Source of the DNA: Haloactinopolyspora alba
GTDB taxonomy: Bacteria; Actinomycetota; Actinomycetes; Jiangellales; Jiangellaceae
NCBI RefSeq assembly: GCF_003014555.1
Contig: NZ_PYGE01000010.1
Coordinates: 1 to 64,000, forward strand
Length of the DNA: 64,000 nt
Direction of reading: 5' to 3'
Within the stretch, counting starts at the first letter, position 1. Each line of letters starts with the position of its first letter. Made by a program: the position numbers and the translations under genes. Under the pieces are notes generated by a model, which ran no database searches, was not told the DNA's origin, and saw nothing but the letters and a program-made list of their open reading frames with translations. Below, piece after piece: positions 56,209 through 64,000 of this stretch.

Positions 56209-58491
56209 ATGACCGTCGCCCACCACGGCTGTATCCAGATCCGCGGCGCACGTGAGCACACGCTCGCGAACATCGACGTCGACATACCCAAGCGGCAGCT
56301 CACCGTGGTCACCGGCGTCTCCGGGTCCGGCAAGTCGTCGCTGGTGTTCGACACGCTCGCGGCGGAGTCCCAGCGGCAGCTCAATTCCACGTACAGCGCG
56401 TTCGCGCAGAACCGGCTGCCCAGCTACGGCGAGCCGGACGTCGACTCGCTGGCCAACCTGTGCGCCGTCACGGTCGTCGACCAGAAACGCCTCGGTGGTG
56501 GCGCGCGGTCCACGGTCGGCACCGCCACCGACATCGGCGCCCGGCTGCGGCTGCTGTTCTCCCGCGCCGGGTCTCCGTCGGCCGGGTACTCCAACGCCTA
56601 CTCGTTCAACGACCCCCAGGGCATGTGCCCGTCCTGCCAGGGGCTCGGCGTCGTCAGCGTGGTCGACGAGGACGAGCTCGTCGACCTGGACAGGTCGCTG
56701 GACGAGGGCGCCATCACGATCCCGGCGTTCGCGGTGGGGCAGTGGTTCTGGAAGGCCTACGCCCTGACCGGACTGTTCGACACCACGAAGCCGCTGCGTG
56801 ACTACACCGCCGACGAGTGGCACATCCTGATGCACGCCAAGCCGGGCGAGGTCACCGCGCCCAACGCCGACGCCGTCGGTACCACCTACGAGGGCGTCGT
56901 CTCCCGGTTCAGCCGCATCTACCTGGCCAAGGACGCCGATGCCTTCAAGGGCAAACACCGCGAGGCGTTCGAGCGCATCGTGGCCCGCGGCACCTGCCCG
57001 GCCTGTGGCGGGACGCGGCTGAACGAGCTGGTGCGCTCCAGCCTGATCGGCGGCCGGTCCATCGCCGACATGTACGCGATGCAGGTCGACGACCTCGTCG
57101 GCGTGGTGCGGGCGGTCGACGATCCGGCGGTGGCGCCGCTGGTCGACGACGTGGTCACCCAGTTGAGCCGGCTCGGCACGCTGGGGCTGGGCTACGTCAG
57201 CCTCGACCGCTCGACGTCCACCCTCTCCGGCGGCGAGTCCCAGCGCGTCAAGATGGTCCGCCACCTCGGCAGCAGCCTCACCGACATGCTCTACGTGTTC
57301 GACGAGCCGACGGTCGGTCTGCACCCCCGCGACGTCCATCGCCTCGGCGAGATGCTCCAGGACCTGCGCGACAAGGGCAACACGGTGGTCGTGGTCGAGC
57401 ACGATCCCGAGATCATGGCCATCGCCGACCACTGCATCGACATGGGCCCCGGAGCGGGTCGGGCCGGCGGCCTGGTGACGTTCGCGGGCCCGTTCGACGA
57501 GCTGGTCCGGTCGGACACGCGCACCGGAGCCGGCCTGCGGACACGCCGGCCGGTCACGACCGAGCCGCGCACCCCTGCCGGCGCGGTGCGCATCGAGCAC
57601 GCTTCGACGCACAACCTCCGCGACGTCACCGTCGATCTGCCGCTGGGCGTGCTCACGGTCGTCACCGGCGTGGCCGGGTCGGGCAAGAGCAGCCTCGTCC
57701 ACGGCCACCTGCCGGCGGTGCGCCCGGACACGGTGCTGCTGGACCAGCGGCCCATCCGGGGGTCACGCCGGTCCAGCCCGGCGACGTTCACCGGCCTGCT
57801 GGACCCCATCCGCAAGCTCTTCGCCCGCGCCACCGGTGTGCCGGCGTCCATGTTCAGCCCCAACTCGGCCGGCGCCTGCGACGAGTGCCACGGCGCCGGG
57901 GTGATCTTCACCGACCTCGCGTTCATGGACGGGGTGACGACGGTGTGCGAGGTCTGCCGCGGGCGGCGGTTCACCGCCGAGGCGCAGCAGTACCTGGTGC
58001 GTGGACGGTCCATCGCCGACGTGTTCGAGATGAGCGTCGCCGAGGCGGTGGAGTTCTTCGACGAGCGCTCGGTGCTGCCGACGCTGCGGCGGATGGCCGA
58101 CGTCGGGCTGGAGTACCTGGCGCTCGGGCAGACCCTGACCACGTTGTCGGGCGGGGAGCGGCAGCGCCTGAAACTGGCGAACGAGCTCGCCGACGACGGC
58201 AAGCTCTACGTGCTCGACGAGCCCACCACCGGCCTGCATCTCGCCGACATCGAGCGGCTCGTCGCGCTGTTGAACCGGCTGGTCGACGACGGCAACACCG
58301 TCATCGTCATCGAGCACAACCTCGACGTCGTCACGGCCGCGGACTGGGTCGTCGACCTCGGGCCCGAGGCCGGGCACGACGGCGGCCAGGTCGTGTTCGA
58401 GGGGACGGTGGACGAACTGAGCGCGCACGGCGACACCCACACCGCGGAACACCTGCGCCGGCACCTCGACCGATCGGTGTCGATGGCCTAG
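56209..58491 (+). CDS. Short UvrA paralogue (UvrA2/DrrC-like ABC protein)
   Basis: A 760-residue protein with duplicated ABC cassettes: GVSGSGKSSLVFDTLAAESQ and TLSGGESQRVKMVRHLGSSL in the first, GVAGSGKSSLVHGHL and TLSGGERQRLKLANELADDG in the second, with two zinc modules (CPSCQGLG, CPACGG; CDECHGAG, CEVCRG). It is about 190 residues shorter than housekeeping UvrA and lacks an obvious UvrB-binding insertion. UvrA2 proteins are linked to tolerance of DNA-damaging or intercalating drugs. GGAGG supports ATG 56209. Confidence 0.9.
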   Translation: MTVAHHGCIQIRGAREHTLANIDVDIPKRQLTVVTGVSGSGKSSLVFDTLAAESQRQLNSTYSAFAQNRLPSYGEPDVDSLANLCAVTVVDQKRLGGGARSTVGTATDIGARLRLLFSRAGSPSAGYSNAYSFNDPQGMCPSCQGLGVVSVVDEDELVDLDRSLDEGAITIPAFAVGQWFWKAYALTGLFDTTKPLRDYTADEWHILMHAKPGEVTAPNADAVGTTYEGVVSRFSRIYLAKDADAFKGKHREAFERIVARGTCPACGGTRLNELVRSSLIGGRSIADMYAMQVDDLVGVVRAVDDPAVAPLVDDVVTQLSRLGTLGLGYVSLDRSTSTLSGGESQRVKMVRHLGSSLTDMLYVFDEPTVGLHPRDVHRLGEMLQDLRDKGNTVVVVEHDPEIMAIADHCIDMGPGAGRAGGLVTFAGPFDELVRSDTRTGAGLRTRRPVTTEPRTPAGAVRIEHASTHNLRDVTVDLPLGVLTVVTGVAGSGKSSLVHGHLPAVRPDTVLLDQRPIRGSRRSSPATFTGLLDPIRKLFARATGVPASMFSPNSAGACDECHGAGVIFTDLAFMDGVTTVCEVCRGRRFTAEAQQYLVRGRSIADVFEMSVAEAVEFFDERSVLPTLRRMADVGLEYLALGQTLTTLSGGERQRLKLANELADDGKLYVLDEPTTGLHLADIERLVALLNRLVDDGNTVIVIEHNLDVVTAADWVVDLGPEAGHDGGQVVFEGTVDELSAHGDTHTAEHLRRHLDRSVSMA

Positions 58492-58755
58492 CCCGGCGTC
58501 CCCGGCGAGGCTCACGGGCTGCGCCTGCGTCACCTGATCGCCACGTGGTCACCTGATCGCCCGGTGGTCACCTGATCGTCGCCCGATCCGCGATCAGGTG
58601 ACTGATCGTGCTGCGGGGCGGATGCCGACGTCACCTGATCATGTCCAGCTCCCGGACCGAAAACGATCAGGTGACGAACGGCGCCCGCACCTTGTCGAAG
58701 TGTCACCTGATCATCCGGGGCTGCCCGGCGCGGCGGTCACGTCACGGCGCAACGG
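58492..58755. repeat. Array C of GTCACCTGATC motifs
   Basis: Forward copies of GTCACCTGATC(G/A) at 58529, 58548, 58567, 58630 and 58702; reverse copies at 58591 and 58664. The first three are exactly 19 bp apart. It lies between convergent genes (UvrA-like and the lyase) and holds no gene. Confidence 0.9.
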
Positions 58756-59679
58756 TCAGCGGAACAGTTCGGGAACGCGGTCCCGGGCGGCAGCGCCGAT
58801 CCGGGTCACGGTGGCGTCGTCGACCCAGGAGTGCGGCCACCGGGTCCGGGCGCCGATGTCGGCCCACCCTCCGGCGGCGGCCAGTGCCTTGTCCAGAGCC
58901 GGGTTGCTGAACCCGGCGGCCTGCAGCGGCGCGACGCGCTCGGCCTGCAGCGCGTGGATCCGGCGTTCGACGTCCAGGGCGGCGGGCGGGTCGTCGTGCA
59001 TCTGTTGCCACCACCGCACCGCGCCGCGCGGGCTGAGACAGGCGATGTTGGAGAACGAGCCGGCGGCGCCGCGGATCCGCCCGGACGCGAGGTCGTGCCC
59101 CGGGACGAACACGGCGACGTCCGGCGGGTGCTCCGCGATGCGCCGATACCACTCGTCGTCACCGCCGGCCGTCTTGGCGCCGATCAGACCGGGGAACCGT
59201 CGGGAGAGCAGGCCCAGCAGCTCCGGTCGCACGGGTGTCTTCGCGTGCGGCGGCGCGTAGAGCACCAGCGGCACGTCCCCGGCGGCCTCGGCCATGGCGG
59301 CCATCGACCGTTCGACCTCGTCGTCGGCCAGCGGCAACCAGTCCGGCAGGATCACCTGGACCGCGTCCGGCGCCAGCGACACCGCGTCGCGCAGCCGGCT
59401 CAGCTGCGTCCCGGCGCATGGATGACACGCGCCGAGCTGGAACGGCATGCCGGCGGCGCGACAGCGCGCGGCCACCACCCGCTGCACGTGCGCGCACTCG
59501 TCCTCGTCGAGGGTGTGGAACTCGCCCGCGGTGCCGTTGGTGTAGACGCCGTCGACGCCGGAGGCGATCAGCACGTCCAGCGAGTCACGCAGGCGTGCGT
59601 CGTCGATCGAGTCGTCCTCGCGGACCGGGAGCAGCACCGTCGCCCAGGTCCCGCCCAGGGTGCTCGCGTCCAGGGCCAC
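58756..59679 (-). CDS. DHDPS/NAL-family aldolase (second)
   Basis: A 307-residue class I aldolase: VYTNGTAGEFHTLDEDE, Tyr in LVLYAPPHAKTPVRPE and the Schiff-base Lys in GLIGAKTAGGDDEWYR. GGAGG eight bases upstream supports GTG 59679. It lies 18 bp after its regulator's stop, so the two form an operon. Substrate is probably a sugar-derived 2-keto acid; the housekeeping DapA role is unlikely. Confidence 0.87.
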   Translation of the reverse strand: MALDASTLGGTWATVLLPVREDDSIDDARLRDSLDVLIASGVDGVYTNGTAGEFHTLDEDECAHVQRVVAARCRAAGMPFQLGACHPCAGTQLSRLRDAVSLAPDAVQVILPDWLPLADDEVERSMAAMAEAAGDVPLVLYAPPHAKTPVRPELLGLLSRRFPGLIGAKTAGGDDEWYRRIAEHPPDVAVFVPGHDLASGRIRGAAGSFSNIACLSPRGAVRWWQQMHDDPPAALDVERRIHALQAERVAPLQAAGFSNPALDKALAAAGGWADIGARTRWPHSWVDDATVTRIGAAARDRVPELFR

Positions 59680-59697
59680 GTCCGCGCCCTCCGCGGC

Positions 59698-60423
59698 TCA
59701 GAGCTCGCCGGTGCGCCGCAGCCGGTCGAGCACGGGCGCATAGTGCTCCGACAGCGCGTCGCGGACGGCGTCGACGTCGCCGGCCAGCACCGCCTGGTAG
59801 ACGGCGTCGTGCTGGCGGTAGGTGTCGGCCGGACGCGGGTCGGCGATCTCGGCGCGCTGCGCCACCGCGTGGCTCATGGTCAGCCAGAACGCGTCGAGCA
59901 GCTTCAGCGCCACCGCGTTGCCGGCGTCGGCGAACATCGTGCGGTGGAAACGGCGGTCCTCCTCGAGGACGTCCTCGCCGTGCTCGGCCTTGGCCTTCAT
60001 CTCCACGAGAATCTGCTGCAGCTCGGCGCGGGTCTGCTCGGTCATGTCGCCGACCGCGCGCTCGAGCAGGTCGTTCTCGACGGCCCGGCGGACCTCGAGC
60101 AGGTCGGCCAGCTCGCTGAAGTCGAACAGCAGATTGAACGGGAGGTTGTCGATGAGCAGGGAGAGCGAGAAGTCCTTGACGAACACGCCGCTGCCGCGGC
60201 GAGTCTCCAGGATGCCCAGCGAGACGAGCCCCTTGACCGCCTCGCGCACCGAGTTGCGGCTCACCCCGAGCTGCTGCGCCAGCGCGCCCTCGGCGGGGAG
60301 GCCGTCGCCGGCGCGCAGGCCGTTGAGGAGGATGTAGTCGCGCAGCGCCGTCTGCACGGACTCGTGCAAGCTGGGTGGTCGTGGCAGCGCCGTCAGACGG
60401 TTGGCTTCGTCCCCCTGAACCAC
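59698..60423 (-). CDS. GntR/FadR-family regulator
   Basis: A 241-residue regulator: winged HTH (GDGLPAEGALAQQLGVSRNS, then GILETRRGSGVFVKDF) and an all-helical FCD domain (LEEDRRFHRTMFADAGNAVA). FadR-type regulators commonly control sugar-acid catabolism. GTG 60423 has GGGAGGAG five bases upstream; TTGTGC/TATCCT with an 18-bp spacer upstream is a likely promoter. Confidence 0.9.
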   Translation of the reverse strand: MVQGDEANRLTALPRPPSLHESVQTALRDYILLNGLRAGDGLPAEGALAQQLGVSRNSVREAVKGLVSLGILETRRGSGVFVKDFSLSLLIDNLPFNLLFDFSELADLLEVRRAVENDLLERAVGDMTEQTRAELQQILVEMKAKAEHGEDVLEEDRRFHRTMFADAGNAVALKLLDAFWLTMSHAVAQRAEIADPRPADTYRQHDAVYQAVLAGDVDAVRDALSEHYAPVLDRLRRTGEL

Positions 60424-60559
60424 GTGTGCTCCTCCCAGCGAGTGTGAGTTGTAGGATAACCGAGCAAAATCCGTGGGCACAACCGACACGTCGCGGTGCG
60501 GCCGGAACGGCGACGACGCCGCAGGTGGCGCTCACCCACGGCGTCGTCGCCGGCAGCCG

Positions 60560-60826
60560 TCACTCGTCCATGTCGCGTTCCAACAGCGACACCAGGGCGT
60601 CCAGTGCCTCGTCCGCACGCTCGCCCTCTGCGGACAGGACGACCTCGTCCCCTTGTTCCACGCCGAGCGTCATGATCGACAGAATGCTGGAGGCGTCCAC
60701 CGGGTCGCCGTCCGGCTTACGGATGCTCACTGCGGTGGGCTGCTCACCGGCAGCCTTGACGAACACCGCGGCCGGACGGGCGTGCAGCCCGGCCTTGCTC
60801 GCGACGACAGTAGTGCGCTCTGGCAC
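60560..60826 (-). CDS. ptsH: PTS phosphocarrier HPr
   Basis: An 88-residue HPr. The active His is in SKAGLHARPAAVFVKAAGEQ; the Ser region reads DASSILSIMTLGVEQGDEVV. It carries phosphate from EI (49644) to EIIA (44559). GGGGGA four bases before GTG 60826 sets the start. It is 9 kb from the other PTS genes, a monocistronic setting. Confidence 0.95.
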   Translation of the reverse strand: MPERTTVVASKAGLHARPAAVFVKAAGEQPTAVSIRKPDGDPVDASSILSIMTLGVEQGDEVVLSAEGERADEALDALVSLLERDMDE

Positions 60827-60939
60827 GGCATCCCCCTGGGGTGAGGTCGGCGAATCTCCGTTCAAAGCCTATCCGCCGAGCGTGACGGTTCGCGCTGAGG
60901 TCGGCGCCGCCGGGCTGTCGGCCGGCCGGTCCGGGCCGG

Positions 60940-61419
60940 TCATGTCCGCGGCGTGGGCAGGTGGTCGACGACCGACCGGGCGATGTCGCTGAGCTGTTCG
61001 AGTTGCTCGGGCGTGAGCCGGTCGACGAAATGGTGGCGTACCGACGCGACGTGTGCGGGAGCAGCTCGCCGGATGGTCTGGAGCCCCTCCTCGGTGAGGG
61101 TGATCATCGCGCCGCGCCCGTCGGTGTCGCAGTTCTCTCGCGCGACCAGGCCACGACGCTCCATGCGGCCGATGTGGTGAGCCAGGCGGCTGGTGGACCA
61201 CTCCAGGCGGGCGGCGAGTTCGCTGGCGCGCCATCGTTGCCCGTCCACCTCGGTGAGGGTGGAGAGTGCGTCGTAGTCGGCTTCGGACAGGCCGGTGTCG
61301 CGGACCAGGTCGCGAGCGAGCTGTGCGTCGAGCAGCCGCTTCAGCTGCCGGTAGTCCTGCCAGGCGCGCTGTTCGTCCGGGCTGAGCCACCGGACGCCGG
61401 GGTCGCCACTGTCGCTCAC
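60940..61419 (-). CDS. MarR-family regulator
   Basis: A 159-residue winged HTH protein: YDALSTLTEVDGQRWRASEL, AARLEWSTSRLAHHIGRMER and NCDTDGRGAMITLTEEGLQT. Divergent from the YczE-like gene with a clear palindrome between (61469-61489); it probably represses that gene. Confidence 0.9.
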   Translation of the reverse strand: MSDSGDPGVRWLSPDEQRAWQDYRQLKRLLDAQLARDLVRDTGLSEADYDALSTLTEVDGQRWRASELAARLEWSTSRLAHHIGRMERRGLVARENCDTDGRGAMITLTEEGLQTIRRAAPAHVASVRHHFVDRLTPEQLEQLSDIARSVVDHLPTPRT

Positions 61420-61440
61420 GGCTTCATGCTATCGCAGTTG

Positions 61441-61489
61441 TTGACATGACAGGAAGGTGATTCTAGAGTTTCCTGACACGTCAGGTAAA
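61441..61489 (+). promoter_or_regulatory. Promoter with MarR-type operator
   Basis: TTGACA (61441-61446), a 17-bp spacer and TAGAGT (61464-61469). CCTGAC-AC-GTCAGG (61472-61485), inside TTT...AAA, is a perfect palindrome at the start-site region. Confidence 0.7.
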
Positions 61490-61500
61490 GGAACGGGGCG

Positions 61501-62100
61501 ATGCGCGGAATCACGGGCCGGGTGCTCCGGCTGCTGGGTGGTCTCCTGCTGTTCGGGGTCGGACTGGCCTTCATGCTGCGTGCCCGCCTCGGCCTTGGCC
61601 CGTGGGACGTCCTGCACGAAGGTCTGGCCGAGCGGACCGGGCTGACCATCGGTGCGGTCGTCGTGATCGTCAGCGTGCTCGTCCTCGTCGCCTGGATCCC
61701 GTTACGGCAACGTCCGGGCGTCGGGACGGTGGCCAACGCCGTGCTCGTCGGGGTGGCGGTCGACCTGTCACTCGCTGTACTGCCAGCCCCCGACGCCCTG
61801 CCCGCCCGGGTGTCGTTCCTGGCCCTGGGCATCGTCCTCGTTGCGTTCGCGACGGGTCTCTACATCGGCGCCGGCCTGGGGCCGGGTCCCAGGGACGGGC
61901 TGATGACGGGGCTGGCCGAGCGGGGGTGGTCGATCCGCCGCGCCCGGACGGTCGTCGAGGTCGCGATGCTCGGCGTCGGTGTGGCGCTCGGCGGGACCGT
62001 GGGGATCGGCACGGTCGCCTTTGCCGTCAGTATCGGCCCGCTGGCACATGTCTTCATCCCACTGCTCACGGTGCGCACCGAGGTACCGGGCGCAACGTGA
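61501..62100 (+). CDS. YczE/YitT-like membrane protein
   Basis: A 199-residue protein with five to six helices: VLRLLGGLLLFGVGLAFMLR, ARLGLGPWDVLHEGLAERTG and LYIGAGLGPGPRDGLMTGLA. The repeated 'GLGPWDVL/GLGPGPRDG' motif is the YczE family signature. Function is not established; it is the likely MarR target. AAGGA lies just upstream of ATG 61501. Confidence 0.85.
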   Translation: MRGITGRVLRLLGGLLLFGVGLAFMLRARLGLGPWDVLHEGLAERTGLTIGAVVVIVSVLVLVAWIPLRQRPGVGTVANAVLVGVAVDLSLAVLPAPDALPARVSFLALGIVLVAFATGLYIGAGLGPGPRDGLMTGLAERGWSIRRARTVVEVAMLGVGVALGGTVGIGTVAFAVSIGPLAHVFIPLLTVRTEVPGAT

Positions 62101-62136
62101 ACAGGACACGACCCGACTCAGGACGAGAGGACAGCG

Positions 62137-63042
62137 ATGACGTCTGACAATGCCGGCCCGATCCGGTTCGGGCTCGATGTGCCCACCTTCGCCGGTCCGG
62201 GCGCGGACCCGGTCGGCGACGCCAGGCAGGCGGAGCGGCTCGGCTTCGACTTCGTCTCGGCGTCGGATCATCCGTGCGGTACGGACCCGACGTACGAGAC
62301 CTGGACGATGCTCACGTGGATCGCCGCGGGAACTTCCCGGATCGGCATCGCGACCAGGGTGCTCAGCGTCCCGTTGCGAGCGCCGGCCATGGTCGCCAAG
62401 ATGGCCGCCACCCTGGACGATCTCGCCGACGGCCGGCTGATCCTCGGCCTCGGCGGGGGCTCGGCGGATGACGAGATCCGGGGCTTCGGCCTGCGCGTCC
62501 CGACCGCTCGCGGCAAGGTCGACGGCCTGGCCGAGGCGGTCCAGCTCATCCGCGGCCTGTGGTCGCGGTCGAGTATCACGTTCGACGGGACTCACCACAT
62601 CACCGACCGCGCCGAACTCGAGCCGAAGCCCGTCCGGGACATCCCGATCTGGCTGGGCACGTTCGGCCCGCGCGCTCTCGCTGTCACCGGCCGGCTGGCC
62701 GACGGGTGGATGCCCTCGCTGTCGCACGCGCCGCCCGACCGCGTGGGAGCGTTGCGCGAGCGCGTCCTGGCCGCCGCGGCGGAGGCGGGGCGTCGGCCGC
62801 ACGAGATCACCTGCGCCTACAACGTCGAGGTGCGCCTGCTGGACGGGCCGGAGCCCCGGCCGGACACGTCACCCACGGTCGTGTCCGGTACGTCGCAGGC
62901 CGTGGCCGAGCGGTTGCTCGAGTTCGTCGCTCTCGGCTTCACCGTCCTCAACGTCAAGCCGGTCGGACCGGACCGCCGCGGGCAGGTCGAACGGCTCGGC
63001 CGTGAGGTCTTGCCGGCGGTGCGTGCCGCCGCTGTCAGGTGA
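62137..63042 (+). CDS. LLM-class F420-dependent oxidoreductase
   Basis: A 301-residue luciferase-like TIM barrel: FGLDVPTFAGPGADPVGDAR, FVSASDHPCG, GIATRVLSVPLRAPAMVAKM, LILGLGGGSADDEI and IPIWLGTFGPRALAVTGRLA. This pattern is that of actinobacterial F420-dependent enzymes. It starts 36 bp after the YczE gene and may share its transcript. Confidence 0.88.
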   Translation: MTSDNAGPIRFGLDVPTFAGPGADPVGDARQAERLGFDFVSASDHPCGTDPTYETWTMLTWIAAGTSRIGIATRVLSVPLRAPAMVAKMAATLDDLADGRLILGLGGGSADDEIRGFGLRVPTARGKVDGLAEAVQLIRGLWSRSSITFDGTHHITDRAELEPKPVRDIPIWLGTFGPRALAVTGRLADGWMPSLSHAPPDRVGALRERVLAAAAEAGRRPHEITCAYNVEVRLLDGPEPRPDTSPTVVSGTSQAVAERLLEFVALGFTVLNVKPVGPDRRGQVERLGREVLPAVRAAAVR

Positions 63043-63162
63043 GCGGCTTCGCATCACACCACCGGCACGGTGAATACTGGGGCTGACATACATGCCCCCC
63101 GTCGACGTGGGTCATGAAACCGGACAGCCGGCAAGCTGCCGTCCGACGGAAACGGAGCCTCT

Positions 63163-64000
<838 letters not shown>

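Overview
The window is high-GC DNA (GC-rich third codon positions, many GTG starts, 4-base ATGA/GTGA gene overlaps) from an actinomycete. Supporting marks are a dnaK-grpE-dnaJ-hspR operon with HspR-type inverted repeats, a separate HspR-type site before clpB, a GntR/HutC-controlled N-acetylglucosamine-type PTS with a DasR-like operator, an F420-type LLM oxidoreductase and the order clpB...pyrE...trmH. I cannot assign a genus; a Jiangella-like or related filamentous actinomycete would fit but is not proven. No rRNA, tRNA or CRISPR was seen.

Layout. 1-2000 is a worn region: the tail of an IS30-like transposase lying against a dispersed 52-bp repeat, a two-gene membrane acyltransferase unit, and back-to-back fragments of a cupin regulator and a DinB-like protein. 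2100-6440 is the HspR-controlled chaperone operon. 6940-7830 holds a sigma factor and a small facing gene. 8060-24210 is the main accessory locus: sixteen tightly coupled plus-strand genes for a type II, polyene-like polyketide or fatty-acid pathway. It encodes a long ACP, an AcpS, two hot-dog dehydratases with complementary active-site losses, an active ketosynthase, a Cys-less ketosynthase, a fused ketosynthase/chain-length-factor protein, a ketoreductase, a KAS III-like protein without its catalytic triad, a CrtI-like oxidoreductase, a complete acetyl-CoA carboxylase (fused AccD-AccA, AccB, AccC), a malonyl-CoA:ACP transacylase and an MFS exporter, followed by a TetR regulator. No enoyl reductase, acyl-AMP ligase or thioesterase is present, so a conjugated product is expected, but its starter and release step are not encoded here.

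24900-30400 has small regulator/effector pairs (three TetR proteins in all, with palindromic operators). 30400-38600 has a lipoprotein, clpB, an SIP-family flavoreductase, pyrE, a TrmH methyltransferase and small enzymes. 38600-43560 has a CoA-disulfide-reductase-like flavoprotein and a double ABC exporter. 43900-51310 is a PTS regulon (HAD, EIIA, EIIB, SIS-domain enzyme, two HutC regulators around a DasR-like palindrome, EIIC, EI), with HPr at 60.6 kb. 51700-55790 is a carbohydrate ABC importer with a DHDPS/NAL-family lyase. 56200-58490 is a short UvrA paralogue beside a broken TetR gene. 58750-60420 is a second lyase with its FadR-type regulator. The end has MarR/YczE, an LLM oxidoreductase and the start of class II fba.

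Unexplained structure: three intergenic arrays of a 12-bp GTCACCTGATCR motif, often 19 bp apart and in both orientations; a three-copy repeat that contains an intact 17-codon micro-ORF in two copies; and two very long inverted repeats.
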